From Flavobacterium undicola (GTDB taxonomy: Bacteria; Bacteroidota; Bacteroidia; Flavobacteriales; Flavobacteriaceae): a stretch of DNA of 64,000 bases. The position numbers and the translations under genes were made by a program. Numbering within the stretch: position 1 is the first letter of the stretch; every line of letters starts with the position of its first letter. Below are positions 25,452 to 33,977 of the stretch, in pieces. The notes beneath the pieces are model-generated. The model made no database searches. It saw only the letters and a list, made by a program, of their open reading frames with translations, and was not told the DNA's origin. Where the stretch lies: positions 1 through 64,000 of the forward strand of contig NZ_JAAAPM020000021.1 in NCBI RefSeq assembly GCF_009909155.2, in the 5' to 3' direction.

Positions 25452-27866
25452 TTAGAATTTGGTTTTCACTGTATTATAATCAATAAAGTAGCGTAGGCTA
25501 ATAGAGAAAATATTAGTCATATTAGCATTAAAAATGGTATTAAGGTTACGATTTAGATTTTGTTCTACCATATTTGTTTCTTCCTGAGCATAGTTTCTGT
25601 ATAAAACAGATAATTGGCTTCCTGGAGCAAACCACCAAGAATAGGAAAGATCAAGGTTCCAGGAATTAAAATTTCTATTTTTGTTAACCGTATAATCATT
25701 TTTTGGGGTTAAATAACCGTCATTTTGTAGCGTAAAATAATTATGATTATCTGAGTATGACCAATAATAGCGAGCATTAAGGTTTATTGTCATTTTATTG
25801 GTTATAGCATATTTGCCTGTAAGGTTGTTTTGTAGGGTTTCTGTATTTCGTTTGGCAAAAATAATTTCGCTACCGTTAGAGTCAATCCATCCAATGTTAT
25901 TTCTTTCTTTTGAATAATCGATATAAAAGCCTAGCGAAAATTTGTCGTTAAATCGATATTTGGGTCCGGCGTATATTCGATAAGAAAATCGGTTTACCTC
26001 GTCATATTTATCAAAAGACGGGGTTAGGTCAAATGTTAAATTGTTGTTTTTATTGGATTCCATTGCTAGATACCCAGAAATTTTTCTAGGATTATAGACA
26101 AATCGACCTGTTTGGCGAGGTTCGTAAAAATCGAATGATTCAAAAGGAGTTAAGGTAATTCCAAGTTGGAAATAAAATAATTTTAATGTGGTTGCTGTTA
26201 TAATTGTTTGAATCCAACTGGTGTTTTGAAATTTATTAGTACTGTTGTCAACGTCTAAATTTACTTCTTGTTCGATTTTTAAGGTGTTGAATAATTTATT
26301 TGGATTCAAAATACGATAACTTGCATTGACAAATCCACTGTAGTAATTGGTGTAGTACAAAATACCAAGATCATTAGAATCAAACTCTTTTGAAGTGTAT
26401 TTCCCGGTAAATAAGTATCGGTATTTTCCGCTTGTTTTAGCAAAATTAAGGTAGGTTTTTAAACCGTTAGAGTTTTCGATATCATTGATGCTACTGTATT
26501 TGAAATCGCCAGAGAGATTATAAGTGTTTGCTTTTGTGTTTAAATCAAATATTAATCCGGTAACATTAGCGTCTCTAAAACTACCATTACGAGTTGTGTT
26601 GTTGTTAATGAATGAAACAGAAGAATTTTGTCTAAATCGTTGATCTAGTACAAGGATATTGTAATTTGTTAGAGGTTCTATTACTTCTTTTCTAATGTTA
26701 TTAGTGTCTGTGTTTTTTATAGTAGCATACGTTTTTTCGGTAACAGCATTAAGAAAACCAATGCCTAGTCCTTTTTTAGTTCGGCCAGATATTTTTACGG
26801 CATTTATTAAATCTACCGTGCTTGGATAATTAGTAATTTCTTCGTTATTAGCTAAGGTTTCTTCTACGGTTGTTTTATCTGTAATTGGAGTTCCTCCAAT
26901 TCTTCTGGAGTAGAATAAGTTTCCAATATTAAACAAATTGGTTCCTTCGGTAAAAAAAGGTCTGTTTTCGTTTAGTTTTTGTTCAAAAGGCTTTAGGTTA
27001 AGAATAGCATTGTCGAATTTGGTTTGTCCAAAATCAGGAACTAAAATGGCATCCAAAGTAAAAGCGTCGTTTATTCCGTATTTAATATCTAATCCTGCCT
27101 TAAGAGTTTTGTCAGAAGAAGAATTGTCCTTTTGATAATAAGCTGAGGTGTAGGGAATCATGAAAAGTCGGGTAGGAGGATTGATGTTCTCTATTCCCTC
27201 TAGTTTTCCTGATTGTGTTAAAACAGAGCCTATTTTAGTGTCGATATGATTCCATGTGAATTTTTGGGCATTTCTTTTAATTTCGCGTAGGAAATTTAAT
27301 CCCCAGATTTGTTTTTTGTTTTTTGGAAAACGAATAGCGGCATAGGGAATTTTCATTTCTACTGTCCAACCCAAATCAGTGATTTTAACACTACTTTGCC
27401 AAATAGCATCCCATGTGAAATCTTCGGTGTCTTCGGTAGCTAAACAGTCCATCTGTACTCCTGAAGAGCTAACATAAAAACGATAATCTTGTTGTCCGTC
27501 ATTAAATCCATTGATGTAAACAGCAAAATGATCTGCAACTCCAAAAACATCTCTTTCGGTTAATTCTCTTTGGATTTTTTCAGGTTCGTTGTCGTATAAT
27601 ATAGCCGAAATGTAGATAGCTTCATTGTCATATAGGACTTTGACTTCGGTTTTTTTGTTTTCGCTTATGAGTTTGCCATTATCTGGTTCAAACATGATGA
27701 AATTGGTAGCAATTTCCGTGTTGTTTTGCCATTCTTCTTCGTCAATTTTTCCGTCAATAGCGATATTTTCACCCTTTGGTTTTGCTAAAATAATTTTTTT
27801 TTGAGCAAAAACACTTAGGTTTAATAGGGCGAAAAAGCAATAAATTGATAAACGGAATGACGCCAT
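25452..27866 (-). CDS. DUF5916 outer-membrane protein with CBM9-like N-terminal domain
   Basis: An 804-residue exported protein with a signal peptide ending at FAQK. Residues 25-220 form a carbohydrate-binding family 9-like domain (IDGKIDEEEWQNN, VLYDNEAIYISAIL, WTVEMKIPYAAIRFP). The rest is the DUF5916 domain and a predicted outer-membrane beta barrel with many alternating strands, ending in ISLRYFIDYNTVKTKF. Its cargo or substrate is unknown. No TonB box or SusC signature is seen. The -7 element read on the minus strand is CAAAAATA at 27886-27893. Confidence 0.85.
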   Translation of the reverse strand: MASFRLSIYCFFALLNLSVFAQKKIILAKPKGENIAIDGKIDEEEWQNNTEIATNFIMFEPDNGKLISENKKTEVKVLYDNEAIYISAILYDNEPEKIQRELTERDVFGVADHFAVYINGFNDGQQDYRFYVSSSGVQMDCLATEDTEDFTWDAIWQSSVKITDLGWTVEMKIPYAAIRFPKNKKQIWGLNFLREIKRNAQKFTWNHIDTKIGSVLTQSGKLEGIENINPPTRLFMIPYTSAYYQKDNSSSDKTLKAGLDIKYGINDAFTLDAILVPDFGQTKFDNAILNLKPFEQKLNENRPFFTEGTNLFNIGNLFYSRRIGGTPITDKTTVEETLANNEEITNYPSTVDLINAVKISGRTKKGLGIGFLNAVTEKTYATIKNTDTNNIRKEVIEPLTNYNILVLDQRFRQNSSVSFINNNTTRNGSFRDANVTGLIFDLNTKANTYNLSGDFKYSSINDIENSNGLKTYLNFAKTSGKYRYLFTGKYTSKEFDSNDLGILYYTNYYSGFVNASYRILNPNKLFNTLKIEQEVNLDVDNSTNKFQNTSWIQTIITATTLKLFYFQLGITLTPFESFDFYEPRQTGRFVYNPRKISGYLAMESNKNNNLTFDLTPSFDKYDEVNRFSYRIYAGPKYRFNDKFSLGFYIDYSKERNNIGWIDSNGSEIIFAKRNTETLQNNLTGKYAITNKMTINLNARYYWSYSDNHNYFTLQNDGYLTPKNDYTVNKNRNFNSWNLDLSYSWWFAPGSQLSVLYRNYAQEETNMVEQNLNRNLNTIFNANMTNIFSISLRYFIDYNTVKTKF

Positions 27867-28010
27867 GAAAAAGATAATATTCGGGCAAAAATAAGAAAAT
27901 TAGCGGTATTAACAACTTTTTAACAAATATGTCTGTAATAGAAAAACTACTAATAAGTTAAAAACATCATATAGTATTGTTTTGAGTTTTATTTAGTAGC
28001 TTTTTTTTAT

Positions 28011-28018
28011 ATTTTTGG
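28011..28018 (+). promoter_or_regulatory. -7 element of the L,D-transpeptidase gene
   Basis: TATTTTTG matches TAnnTTTG and is 34 bp before the ATG at 28053. A TTTG lies at 27982-27985, 25 bp upstream, slightly farther than the usual -33 spacing. Confidence 0.45.
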
Positions 28019-28052
28019 CAATAATAATTTTGTTGTAATTAAATAATAATCA

Positions 28053-28775
28053 ATGGTTTATAAAAGGTTTGTGTTTTTTTTACTGCTTGCTTTTTTATTA
28101 ATGTCTGCAAACGTGTTTTTTTCTAAAGCTAATACGAAGACAGTAGTTTTAAAAAGTAATGTATTGAAAGTCAATGAGGGATTAAATGCCGAGGAAGTTT
28201 ATAGTAATTTGCATTCAGCTAATTTTAGTTTGCCTAAATTAGAAAGTTTTAAAGAGGCTTTAAATGGTTTTTATAAGTTGAAAAACCAAGGTCTTGTAAG
28301 TAGAAATATAATTACATTGATTGATTTTAGTTTGTCTGCAAACACTAAAAGACTTTGGGTAATTGATTTGGATACTGATACCATTTTACTACATTCCCTT
28401 GTGGCTCATGGAAGAAATACAGGAGATGAATATGCTAATAGTTTTTCTAATGCACCGGAGTCTTATAAAAGTAGTTTGGGTTTTTATGTTACTGGTGAAG
28501 TGTATAATGGTAAGCATGGTAAATCATTAAAATTAGACGGTTTAGAAAAAGGAATTAATGATAATGCAAGAGATAGAGCAGTAGTGGTTCATGGAGCTGA
28601 TTATGTTTCGAGTTCTTTTATTCAAAATAATAAGAGATTAGGGAGAAGTCTTGGTTGTCCGGCTATTCCAATAGAAATTACAAACGAATTAATTAGTACT
28701 ATTAAAGGCAAATCTTGTTTGTTTATTTATTATCCTTCGGACTCTTATAAACGTTCGTCAAAGTTAATTTCCTAA
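28053..28775 (+). CDS. Exported murein L,D-transpeptidase-like protein (YkuD_2 family)
   Basis: A 240-residue protein with an N-terminal signal sequence (FVFFLLLAFLLMSANVFF). The catalytic domain carries VVVHGADYVSS and, about 20 residues later, LGRSLGCPAIP, the His and Cys of L,D-transpeptidases. It belongs to the YkuD_2 type, with preceding SLSANTKRLWVIDL and LHSLVAHGRNTGDEYANSFSN. It probably forms or edits peptidoglycan cross-links in the periplasm, with catalytic Cys in SLGC. It stands alone before the tRNA-Gly pair. Confidence 0.88.
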   Translation: MVYKRFVFFLLLAFLLMSANVFFSKANTKTVVLKSNVLKVNEGLNAEEVYSNLHSANFSLPKLESFKEALNGFYKLKNQGLVSRNIITLIDFSLSANTKRLWVIDLDTDTILLHSLVAHGRNTGDEYANSFSNAPESYKSSLGFYVTGEVYNGKHGKSLKLDGLEKGINDNARDRAVVVHGADYVSSSFIQNNKRLGRSLGCPAIPIEITNELISTIKGKSCLFIYYPSDSYKRSSKLIS

Positions 28776-28906
28776 ATTAGATTTAAAAAAGAAAGAGATA
28801 TCGGTTAAATGATGATTGAGTCAGAAAAAAAATATAGAGGTAACAATTTAGTTTTAAAAAAGTTATGGTTTAATTTTAATTTTAAATAAAAATTATGCTT
28901 AAAAAA

Positions 28907-28939
28907 TTTGTTTTAAACTTAACTTATTCTTTATATTTG
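28907..28939 (+). promoter_or_regulatory. Bacteroidota promoter of the tRNA-Gly pair
   Basis: TTTG at 28907-28910 (-33) and TATATTTG at 28932-28939 (-7, TAnnTTTG) are separated by 21 bp, the arrangement of Bacteroidota sigma-A promoters. Transcription would start about 5 bp before the first tRNA. Confidence 0.75.
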
Positions 28940-28949
28940 CACCCGTTAT

Positions 28950-29022
<73 letters not shown>

Positions 29023-29064
29023 CTAAAAGCAAATTTAGTTTGCTGGAGTTCTAAAAATAATAAT

Positions 29065-29137
<73 letters not shown>

Positions 29138-29140
29138 CAA

Positions 29141-29172
29141 AAAGCCGAAACTATCTAAGTTTCGGCTTTTTT
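29141..29172 (+). terminator. Terminator after the tRNA-Gly pair
   Basis: AAAGCCGAAAC (29141-29151) pairs with GTTTCGGCTTT (29159-29169), loop 7 nt, followed by a T-run. It also ends the convergent pepE gene, whose stop is at 29171. Confidence 0.9.
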
Positions 29173-29878
29173 ATTGGATAAAACTCAGTTCTGAGGATGG
29201 TGCTATTTCCAATGGAATACGGTTTTTTTGGAATAGTTTAGCTGATAAGTTTCCTTTTAAAATTATTTTACCTTCTTTTATTTCTAGCCAACTACCTTCT
29301 TTTAATCCTAAAACTGGAAAATTATTAAATTGATGGAATTCATTGATTCTGGTTTCGCGTGATTCTCCCATATGTGTCGATTGGGAATCACTATCTAGGA
29401 AATGTGCATTTAAATTAAACGGAATTAATCCTAAAGTTTGAAAACTGGGAGGGTAAACAATAGGCATGTCGTTAGTGGTTTGCATAGTCAATCCGGCAAT
29501 GTTGCTTCCTGCACTGGTGCCTAAATAAGGAATTCCTTTTTCGAGTGTTTCTTTTAGGGTAGTCATGATTTTGTTGTGATATAATTGCTTAACTAATAAA
29601 AAAGTATTGCCTCCACCTGTAAATATTCCTTCGGCATTTTGAATAGCTAATACTGGATTTTCGTATTCGTGAATTCCTTTTATAGCAATGTTTATTTTGG
29701 CGAAAGCCAAAGCCGTTTTTTGAGTGTATTCTTCGTGCGAAATTCCGCTAGGCCTGGCGTAGGGAATAAATAATAGGGTTTTGCAGTTCTTGAAATGCAG
29801 TTTTAATTCTGGCAGTAGGTATTCCAGGTAGTCGCTTCCGTGAAGGGTAGAGGTGCTGGCTAATAATAGTTTTTTCAT
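29171..29878 (-). CDS. pepE: Peptidase E (alpha-aspartyl dipeptidase, S51)
   Basis: A 235-residue serine peptidase that cleaves Asp-X dipeptides. The nucleophile elbow GTSAGSN is at about 120-126, with the His in the later LNAHFLDSDS and a preceding GGGNTFLL turn. It lacks a signal peptide, so is cytoplasmic. Length fits the family. Its stop lies within the stem of the shared terminator on the right of the tRNA genes. Confidence 0.92.
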   Translation of the reverse strand: MKKLLLASTSTLHGSDYLEYLLPELKLHFKNCKTLLFIPYARPSGISHEEYTQKTALAFAKINIAIKGIHEYENPVLAIQNAEGIFTGGGNTFLLVKQLYHNKIMTTLKETLEKGIPYLGTSAGSNIAGLTMQTTNDMPIVYPPSFQTLGLIPFNLNAHFLDSDSQSTHMGESRETRINEFHQFNNFPVLGLKEGSWLEIKEGKIILKGNLSAKLFQKNRIPLEIAPSSELSFIQ

Positions 29879-30011
29879 AGTGCCTTTTTTTGGATTTAAA
29901 GGTATAAAATCAGCTAGCTAATTGGTTTGATTTATTAACAAATTTTTATCAGCTTCTTAGTATCAAATTGGGATGGGCTTGGTTTATTTTTACCTTTTGG
30001 TATTGTGTGAG

Positions 30012-30749
30012 ATGAATCGATTTTTAACCGCTTTTTTAATTTTGTTTACTACTGTTGTTTTGGGTCAGCTAAAAAAAACGGCTGAGATAAAAGGACAAGT
30101 AAATGCTTATGTGTCTAATTTAGAAGGCGTTTTTGTTATTAATTTAAAGTCAGAGCAAACTGTTTTTACCAATGAGACGGGAGATTTTGCAATTAAAGCT
30201 AGTGTTGGAGATACTTTGGTATTTTCGGGATTGCAATTTAAACGCAAGGAAGTGGTGTTGTGTGCTGAGGATTTTCAAGCAAATATTTTGAATGTACACT
30301 TGGTTACCATGGTTCATGAGTTGAATGAAGTGATTATTCGAAATTATAATTCGATCAATGCTGTTTCTCTTGGAATAATTCCTTCAAATCATAAAACGTA
30401 TACTCCAGCCGAAAGAAAATATGCGACTGCAAGTTCGGCGCGACTCAATCCGATGGGGTTAGATCCTGTTTTAAATCTTATCTCTGGGCGTAGTGCGATG
30501 CTGAAAAAAGAAATAGCTATTGAGAAAAAAGAAGTGGCTATTGGTTTGTTAGAAAAAATGTTCACAGAAACGCATTTTACTAATACATTAAATATACCTT
30601 TAGACTTTGTAAAAGGATTTAAGTATTATGTTGTGGATAATCAAAAATTCACCAAAGTATTAGAAATGAAAAATAAGACTACAATTGAGTTTTTACTTGG
30701 AGAATTGGCTGAAAAATACAAAGCAATAATAGCCTGTGAAAACGAATAA
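30012..30749 (+). CDS. CarboxypepD_reg-like exported protein, paralog 1 of 3
   Basis: About 245 residues, starting at 30012 so that MNRFLTAFLILFTTVVLGQ is a signal peptide; the frame can be extended to 29973 but only adds residues without one. A carboxypeptidase-regulatory-like beta domain follows (IKGQVNAYVSNLEGVFVINLKS, with DTLVFSGLQFKRK). The C-terminal part has no known family but shares SLGIIPSNHKTYTPAERK and SGRSAMLKKE with the next gene. Function unknown; probably a periplasmic or envelope protein. Its 3' end overlaps gene 2 by 14 bp. Confidence 0.75.
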   Translation: MNRFLTAFLILFTTVVLGQLKKTAEIKGQVNAYVSNLEGVFVINLKSEQTVFTNETGDFAIKASVGDTLVFSGLQFKRKEVVLCAEDFQANILNVHLVTMVHELNEVIIRNYNSINAVSLGIIPSNHKTYTPAERKYATASSARLNPMGLDPVLNLISGRSAMLKKEIAIEKKEVAIGLLEKMFTETHFTNTLNIPLDFVKGFKYYVVDNQKFTKVLEMKNKTTIEFLLGELAEKYKAIIACENE

Positions 30750-31461
30750 TACTTTTTATTTATTACTACTTTTATTATGCCAAATTGTTTTTGGTCAAGA
30801 TTACGATAGAAAGGAAATTTATGGCATTATTCGTGTCGATTCTACTTCGGTGGAAGGCGTGAATATTGTAAATGAAACTACCCAAAAAGCAACTTCAAGT
30901 GATAAGAATGGAAACTTTTATCTTTTACTAAAAGAAGGTGATCTTCTGGTATTTTCTGCGGTAAATCTCGTAACTTTACGTAAAAAGATAGTGCCTGCCG
31001 ATTTAGAAAAATCAAATTTAGTAGTGCAATTGCATGTTGAAAGTATACTGCTTAAAGAGGTAATCGTAAAGGAAGAGTCTCGAATTAGTGCTGAAAGTTT
31101 AGGGATTATTTCTTCTGGACAAAAAAAATATACAGTTGCTGAGAGAAGATTGTATACTGCCAGGTCGGGTTTGTTAGATAGACCGCTAAATTGGATGTCT
31201 GGAAGAACTGCTATGTTGAAAAAAGAGTTGGTGGTGTCTGAAAAAGAACAATTAGTGACTAAATTGGAATATTTTTTTGAGGAAAAATATTATGTAGAAA
31301 AACTGAAAATACCGAAAGAATATATTAAGGATTTTCAATTGTATTGCATTGAAAATAAAGACTTTGTTGCTGCTGTAAAAGCAAAAAATAAAACTTTATC
31401 AATGTTTCTAATTATTTCGTTGGCAACTGATTATAATAAAATAGTAGTATATGAAAACTAA
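30736..31461 (+). CDS. CarboxypepD_reg-like exported protein, paralog 2 of 3
   Basis: A 241-residue protein starting with GTG (30736-30738) inside the end of paralog 1; the signal peptide is MKTNNTFYLLLLLLCQIVFG. It has the same beta domain (IYGIIRVDSTSVEGVNIV) and the same C-terminal block (SLGIISSGQKKYTVAERR, MSGRTAMLKKE). The three genes are translationally coupled by overlaps, so they were probably made by duplication. Function unknown. Confidence 0.72.
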   Translation: MKTNNTFYLLLLLLCQIVFGQDYDRKEIYGIIRVDSTSVEGVNIVNETTQKATSSDKNGNFYLLLKEGDLLVFSAVNLVTLRKKIVPADLEKSNLVVQLHVESILLKEVIVKEESRISAESLGIISSGQKKYTVAERRLYTARSGLLDRPLNWMSGRTAMLKKELVVSEKEQLVTKLEYFFEEKYYVEKLKIPKEYIKDFQLYCIENKDFVAAVKAKNKTLSMFLIISLATDYNKIVVYEN

Positions 31462-32200
31462 AGTAACAATTTTGTTTTTTCTTCTTTTGGGGCAATTGTC
31501 ATTTTGTCAAACTGGAGAAAGAAAAAAATTAGAAGGACAAGTTAGAAACGATTTGGTTCCTGTGGAAAATGTTATTGTTTTTAATGTTAATTCAAACTTA
31601 GGAACAGTGGTTAATCAATATGGCTCATTTGCTGTTATGGCAAAAGTCAATGATACTTTAGTTTTTTCTAGTTTGTCATTTAAGTCTAGAAAAATTGTTC
31701 TTAGTGAAAAAGATTTTATCGCTTCAAAATTGATTGTGAAATTAGATGTTTTTACTAATGAATTAGCCGAAGTTTTAATTCGAGCCAAGAAAGAATTAAA
31801 TCCTATTGAAGGGAATTCGCAAAAATATGTTGATTTAAAATTCTTTGATGATGAAAAATCTTTACCTAAAAATAGAACCATGCCGCCAAATGGAACGATA
31901 GAAAACGGAATGGATTTTGTTAGAATTTACAAGGATGTTTTGGGGGTTTTAAGAAAGAAGAATCCTCAAAAAACCGATTTTTATAAGGAAACCAGTTTCT
32001 CTGAATTTGCTTTGAACAAAGTGAATTACTCTTTCTTTTCTAATACCTTGCACTTAAAAGACGATCAAATTAAGCTGTTTTTGATTTATTGTGAAAATGA
32101 TTCAAAATCTAGGGATTTAATGCAGCCAAGTGAGGAATTTAAGTTGATGGACTTTTTTATTACTAAAAATAATGAGTTTAAGAAAATTACTCAATACTAA
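31451..32200 (+). CDS. CarboxypepD_reg-like exported protein, paralog 3 of 3
   Basis: A 249-residue protein whose ATG overlaps the end of paralog 2 by 11 bp; signal peptide MKTKVTILFFLLLGQLSFCQ. The N-terminal beta domain matches the other two (LEGQVRNDLVPVENVIVFNV, DTLVFSSLSFKSRK). The C-terminal half differs: it lacks the shared SLGII and AMLKKE blocks and has a charged tail (MDFFITKNNEFKKITQY). It is the most divergent of the three. Confidence 0.7.
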   Translation: MKTKVTILFFLLLGQLSFCQTGERKKLEGQVRNDLVPVENVIVFNVNSNLGTVVNQYGSFAVMAKVNDTLVFSSLSFKSRKIVLSEKDFIASKLIVKLDVFTNELAEVLIRAKKELNPIEGNSQKYVDLKFFDDEKSLPKNRTMPPNGTIENGMDFVRIYKDVLGVLRKKNPQKTDFYKETSFSEFALNKVNYSFFSNTLHLKDDQIKLFLIYCENDSKSRDLMQPSEEFKLMDFFITKNNEFKKITQY

Positions 32201-32246
32201 TAGGCTTTTTTATGAAAAAATTAAAAGTGAACTTTTTTAAATTTGG

Positions 32247-32254
32247 TATATTTG
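32247..32254 (+). promoter_or_regulatory. -7 element of tatA
   Basis: TATATTTG matches TAnnTTTG, 20 bp before the tatA ATG. Confidence 0.55.
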
Positions 32255-32273
32255 CCCTTTAAAAATATAGTAT

Positions 32274-32600
32274 ATGTTTGGTATAGGAGGAGGAGAATTA
32301 GTTTTTATAATGTTTGTAGTATTGCTGTTGTTTGGTTCTGATAAAATACCAGAAATAGCACGTACAATGGGGAAAGCTATGGCGCAATTAAAAAATGCCA
32401 CAAATGATATAAAGAATGAAATTCAAAAAGGTGCTGAAGAAAACGGTTTGGATACAAAATCATTGTCAGAAATGACGGGTGGGATCAATTCGCAAATCAA
32501 TAAAGTTAAAGAAGATCTTTTAGGAGATAGTGTTGTTCAGGCAACTAAAATCAAGGAAGATATTGAAGATATTGCAGGTCCAGTAAAACGTAGTCGATAA
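32274..32600 (+). CDS. tatA: TatA/TatE-type twin-arginine translocase subunit
   Basis: A 108-residue protein of the TatA/E family. It has a short N-terminal membrane helix (ELVFIMFVVLLLFG, about 8-21), the F-G turn, then the amphipathic helix KIPEIARTMGKAMAQL and a long charged tail rich in Lys and Glu. It forms the pore that moves folded proteins across the inner membrane with TatC. No tatC is nearby. Its stop overlaps the start of the PAP2 gene as TAATG. Confidence 0.88.
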   Translation: MFGIGGGELVFIMFVVLLLFGSDKIPEIARTMGKAMAQLKNATNDIKNEIQKGAEENGLDTKSLSEMTGGINSQINKVKEDLLGDSVVQATKIKEDIEDIAGPVKRSR

Positions 32601-33163
32601 TGTTTGATAAACTAGTTTCTTTAGATGTTCAATTGTTTGTTTATTTAAACGGTCTTGGTTCGGAGTCTTACGATGGATTATGGCTTTTTATAACCAAACA
32701 AATCAATTGGATTCCGCTGTTTTTGTTTTTGCTTTATGTTATTTTTAAAAAATTAGGAGCTAAGCAAACCTTGTGCGTTATTTTGTCGATAGCAATACTT
32801 ATCCTAATTACAGACCAGTTTACCAACTTAGTTAAATACAGTGTTCATAGATTACGTCCTTGTAATAATCCGGATATTCATTCGATAATCAGGATAGTAA
32901 AGAGTTCAAATTCATTTAGTTTTTTCTCAGGACATGCAGCAAATAGTATGGCGGCAGCTACGTTTTTGTATCATCTTATTAAACCTTATTTTAAATATAC
33001 TTTTTTACTGTTTTTGTGGCCATTAATTTTTGCCTACAGTCGTATTTATTTAAGTTTGCATTATCCATTAGATATATTGAGTGGTTATCTTTTTGGGATT
33101 TTAACAGGCTTGTTTGTTTTTAGAATATACCAATTTACACAAATAAAATATTTTCCGCTTTAA
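32600..33163 (+). CDS. PAP2-family membrane phosphatase
   Basis: A 187-residue membrane phosphatase with the three PAP2 motifs: KYSVHRLRP (C1), FSFFSGHAANSMAAATF (C2, His in SGHA), and SRIYLSLHYPLDILSGY (C3). It has five to six membrane helices. Such enzymes dephosphorylate undecaprenyl-pyrophosphate or lipid phosphates, here probably at the envelope, recycling the carrier lipid used in peptidoglycan synthesis. The ATG overlaps the tatA stop by one base. A strong bidirectional terminator follows. Confidence 0.88.
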   Translation: MFDKLVSLDVQLFVYLNGLGSESYDGLWLFITKQINWIPLFLFLLYVIFKKLGAKQTLCVILSIAILILITDQFTNLVKYSVHRLRPCNNPDIHSIIRIVKSSNSFSFFSGHAANSMAAATFLYHLIKPYFKYTFLLFLWPLIFAYSRIYLSLHYPLDILSGYLFGILTGLFVFRIYQFTQIKYFPL

Positions 33164-33185
33164 ATTTTTAAGGTACTCCAAAACT

Positions 33186-33235
33186 AAAAACCGCATATTC
33201 ACAGCATTTGTAGAAACTGTGAATATGCGGTTTTT
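33186..33235. terminator. Bidirectional terminator, 19-bp stem
   Basis: 33186-33204 (ending CATATTCACAG) pairs perfectly with 33217-33235, loop 12 nt, ends in a T-run on both strands. It separates the PAP2 gene from the convergent O-methyltransferase gene. Confidence 0.92.
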
Positions 33236-33254
33236 ATAATAAATCAGAAGTGTT

Positions 33255-33896
33255 TTAAAGTACTCTACTTACGGTTAATCCATCCCGGATAGGAAGTAAA
33301 ACGGTTTCTACTCTTGGATCTTCTTTTAATAATTTATTGTAATCAAGTAATATTTTTGTGCTTTTGTCTTTCGGGTTTAATGGTTCTAAAACTTTACCGC
33401 TCCAAAGTACATTGTCAGATAAAATAATGCCTCCTTTGTTCATTCTAGGAACAATCAATTCAAAATAATTCAAGTAATTTTCTTTGTCGGCATCGATAAA
33501 TACCAAATCAAATTTGATGTCAAGCGTAGGGATTATATCGACAGCTTCGCCTAAATGTTGAACAATTTGGCTTCCCCAAGGAGATTTGTCAAAATGTTTT
33601 CTTTGAAAATCGACTAATTCTTCTTTGATATCTATCGTGTGAAGTTGACCGTTCTCCTGCATTCCCTCACACAAACATAAAGCCGAATAACCAGTGTAAG
33701 TTCCAATTTCGAGAATATTTACAGGCCGGATTAATTTGGCTAACATACTCAAAACACGTCCTTGGAAATGTCCGCTTAACATTCGTGGCAATAAAATTTT
33801 CTGATAGGTTTCTTTGTTTAAAGCAGCCAATAGTTCCGGTTCTTTTTCAGAATGTTGTTCGATGTAGTCTTCTAATTCTTGGGAAATGAAATGCAT
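33255..33896 (-). CDS. O-methyltransferase, class I SAM-dependent
   Basis: About 213 residues (start at 33896, MHFISQE; an alternative ATG is at 33914). The SAM motif is NILEIGTYTGYSALCLC, with DLVFIDADKENYLNYF (metal/cofactor binding) and IILSDNVLWSG. This is the catechol-O-methyltransferase-like group, metal-dependent; the substrate is unknown. The -7 element read on the minus strand is CAAAGTTA at 33922-33929, which makes 33914 nearly leaderless. It is divergent from rlmN. Confidence 0.87.
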   Translation of the reverse strand: MHFISQELEDYIEQHSEKEPELLAALNKETYQKILLPRMLSGHFQGRVLSMLAKLIRPVNILEIGTYTGYSALCLCEGMQENGQLHTIDIKEELVDFQRKHFDKSPWGSQIVQHLGEAVDIIPTLDIKFDLVFIDADKENYLNYFELIVPRMNKGGIILSDNVLWSGKVLEPLNPKDKSTKILLDYNKLLKEDPRVETVLLPIRDGLTVSRVL

Positions 33897-33965
33897 TATT
33901 TTAATTTTTTTCAATTTCGAACAAAGTTATCAAATTATCAAAACAACAAATCAACAAATAGTCAT

Positions 33966-33973
33966 TAAATTTG
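33966..33973 (+). promoter_or_regulatory. -7 element directly before rlmN
   Basis: TAAATTTG matches TAnnTTTG and ends only 4 bp before the ATG at 33978 (10 bp before the in-frame ATG at 33984). The transcript would be leaderless or nearly so. Confidence 0.55.
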
Positions 33974-33977
33974 CAGC

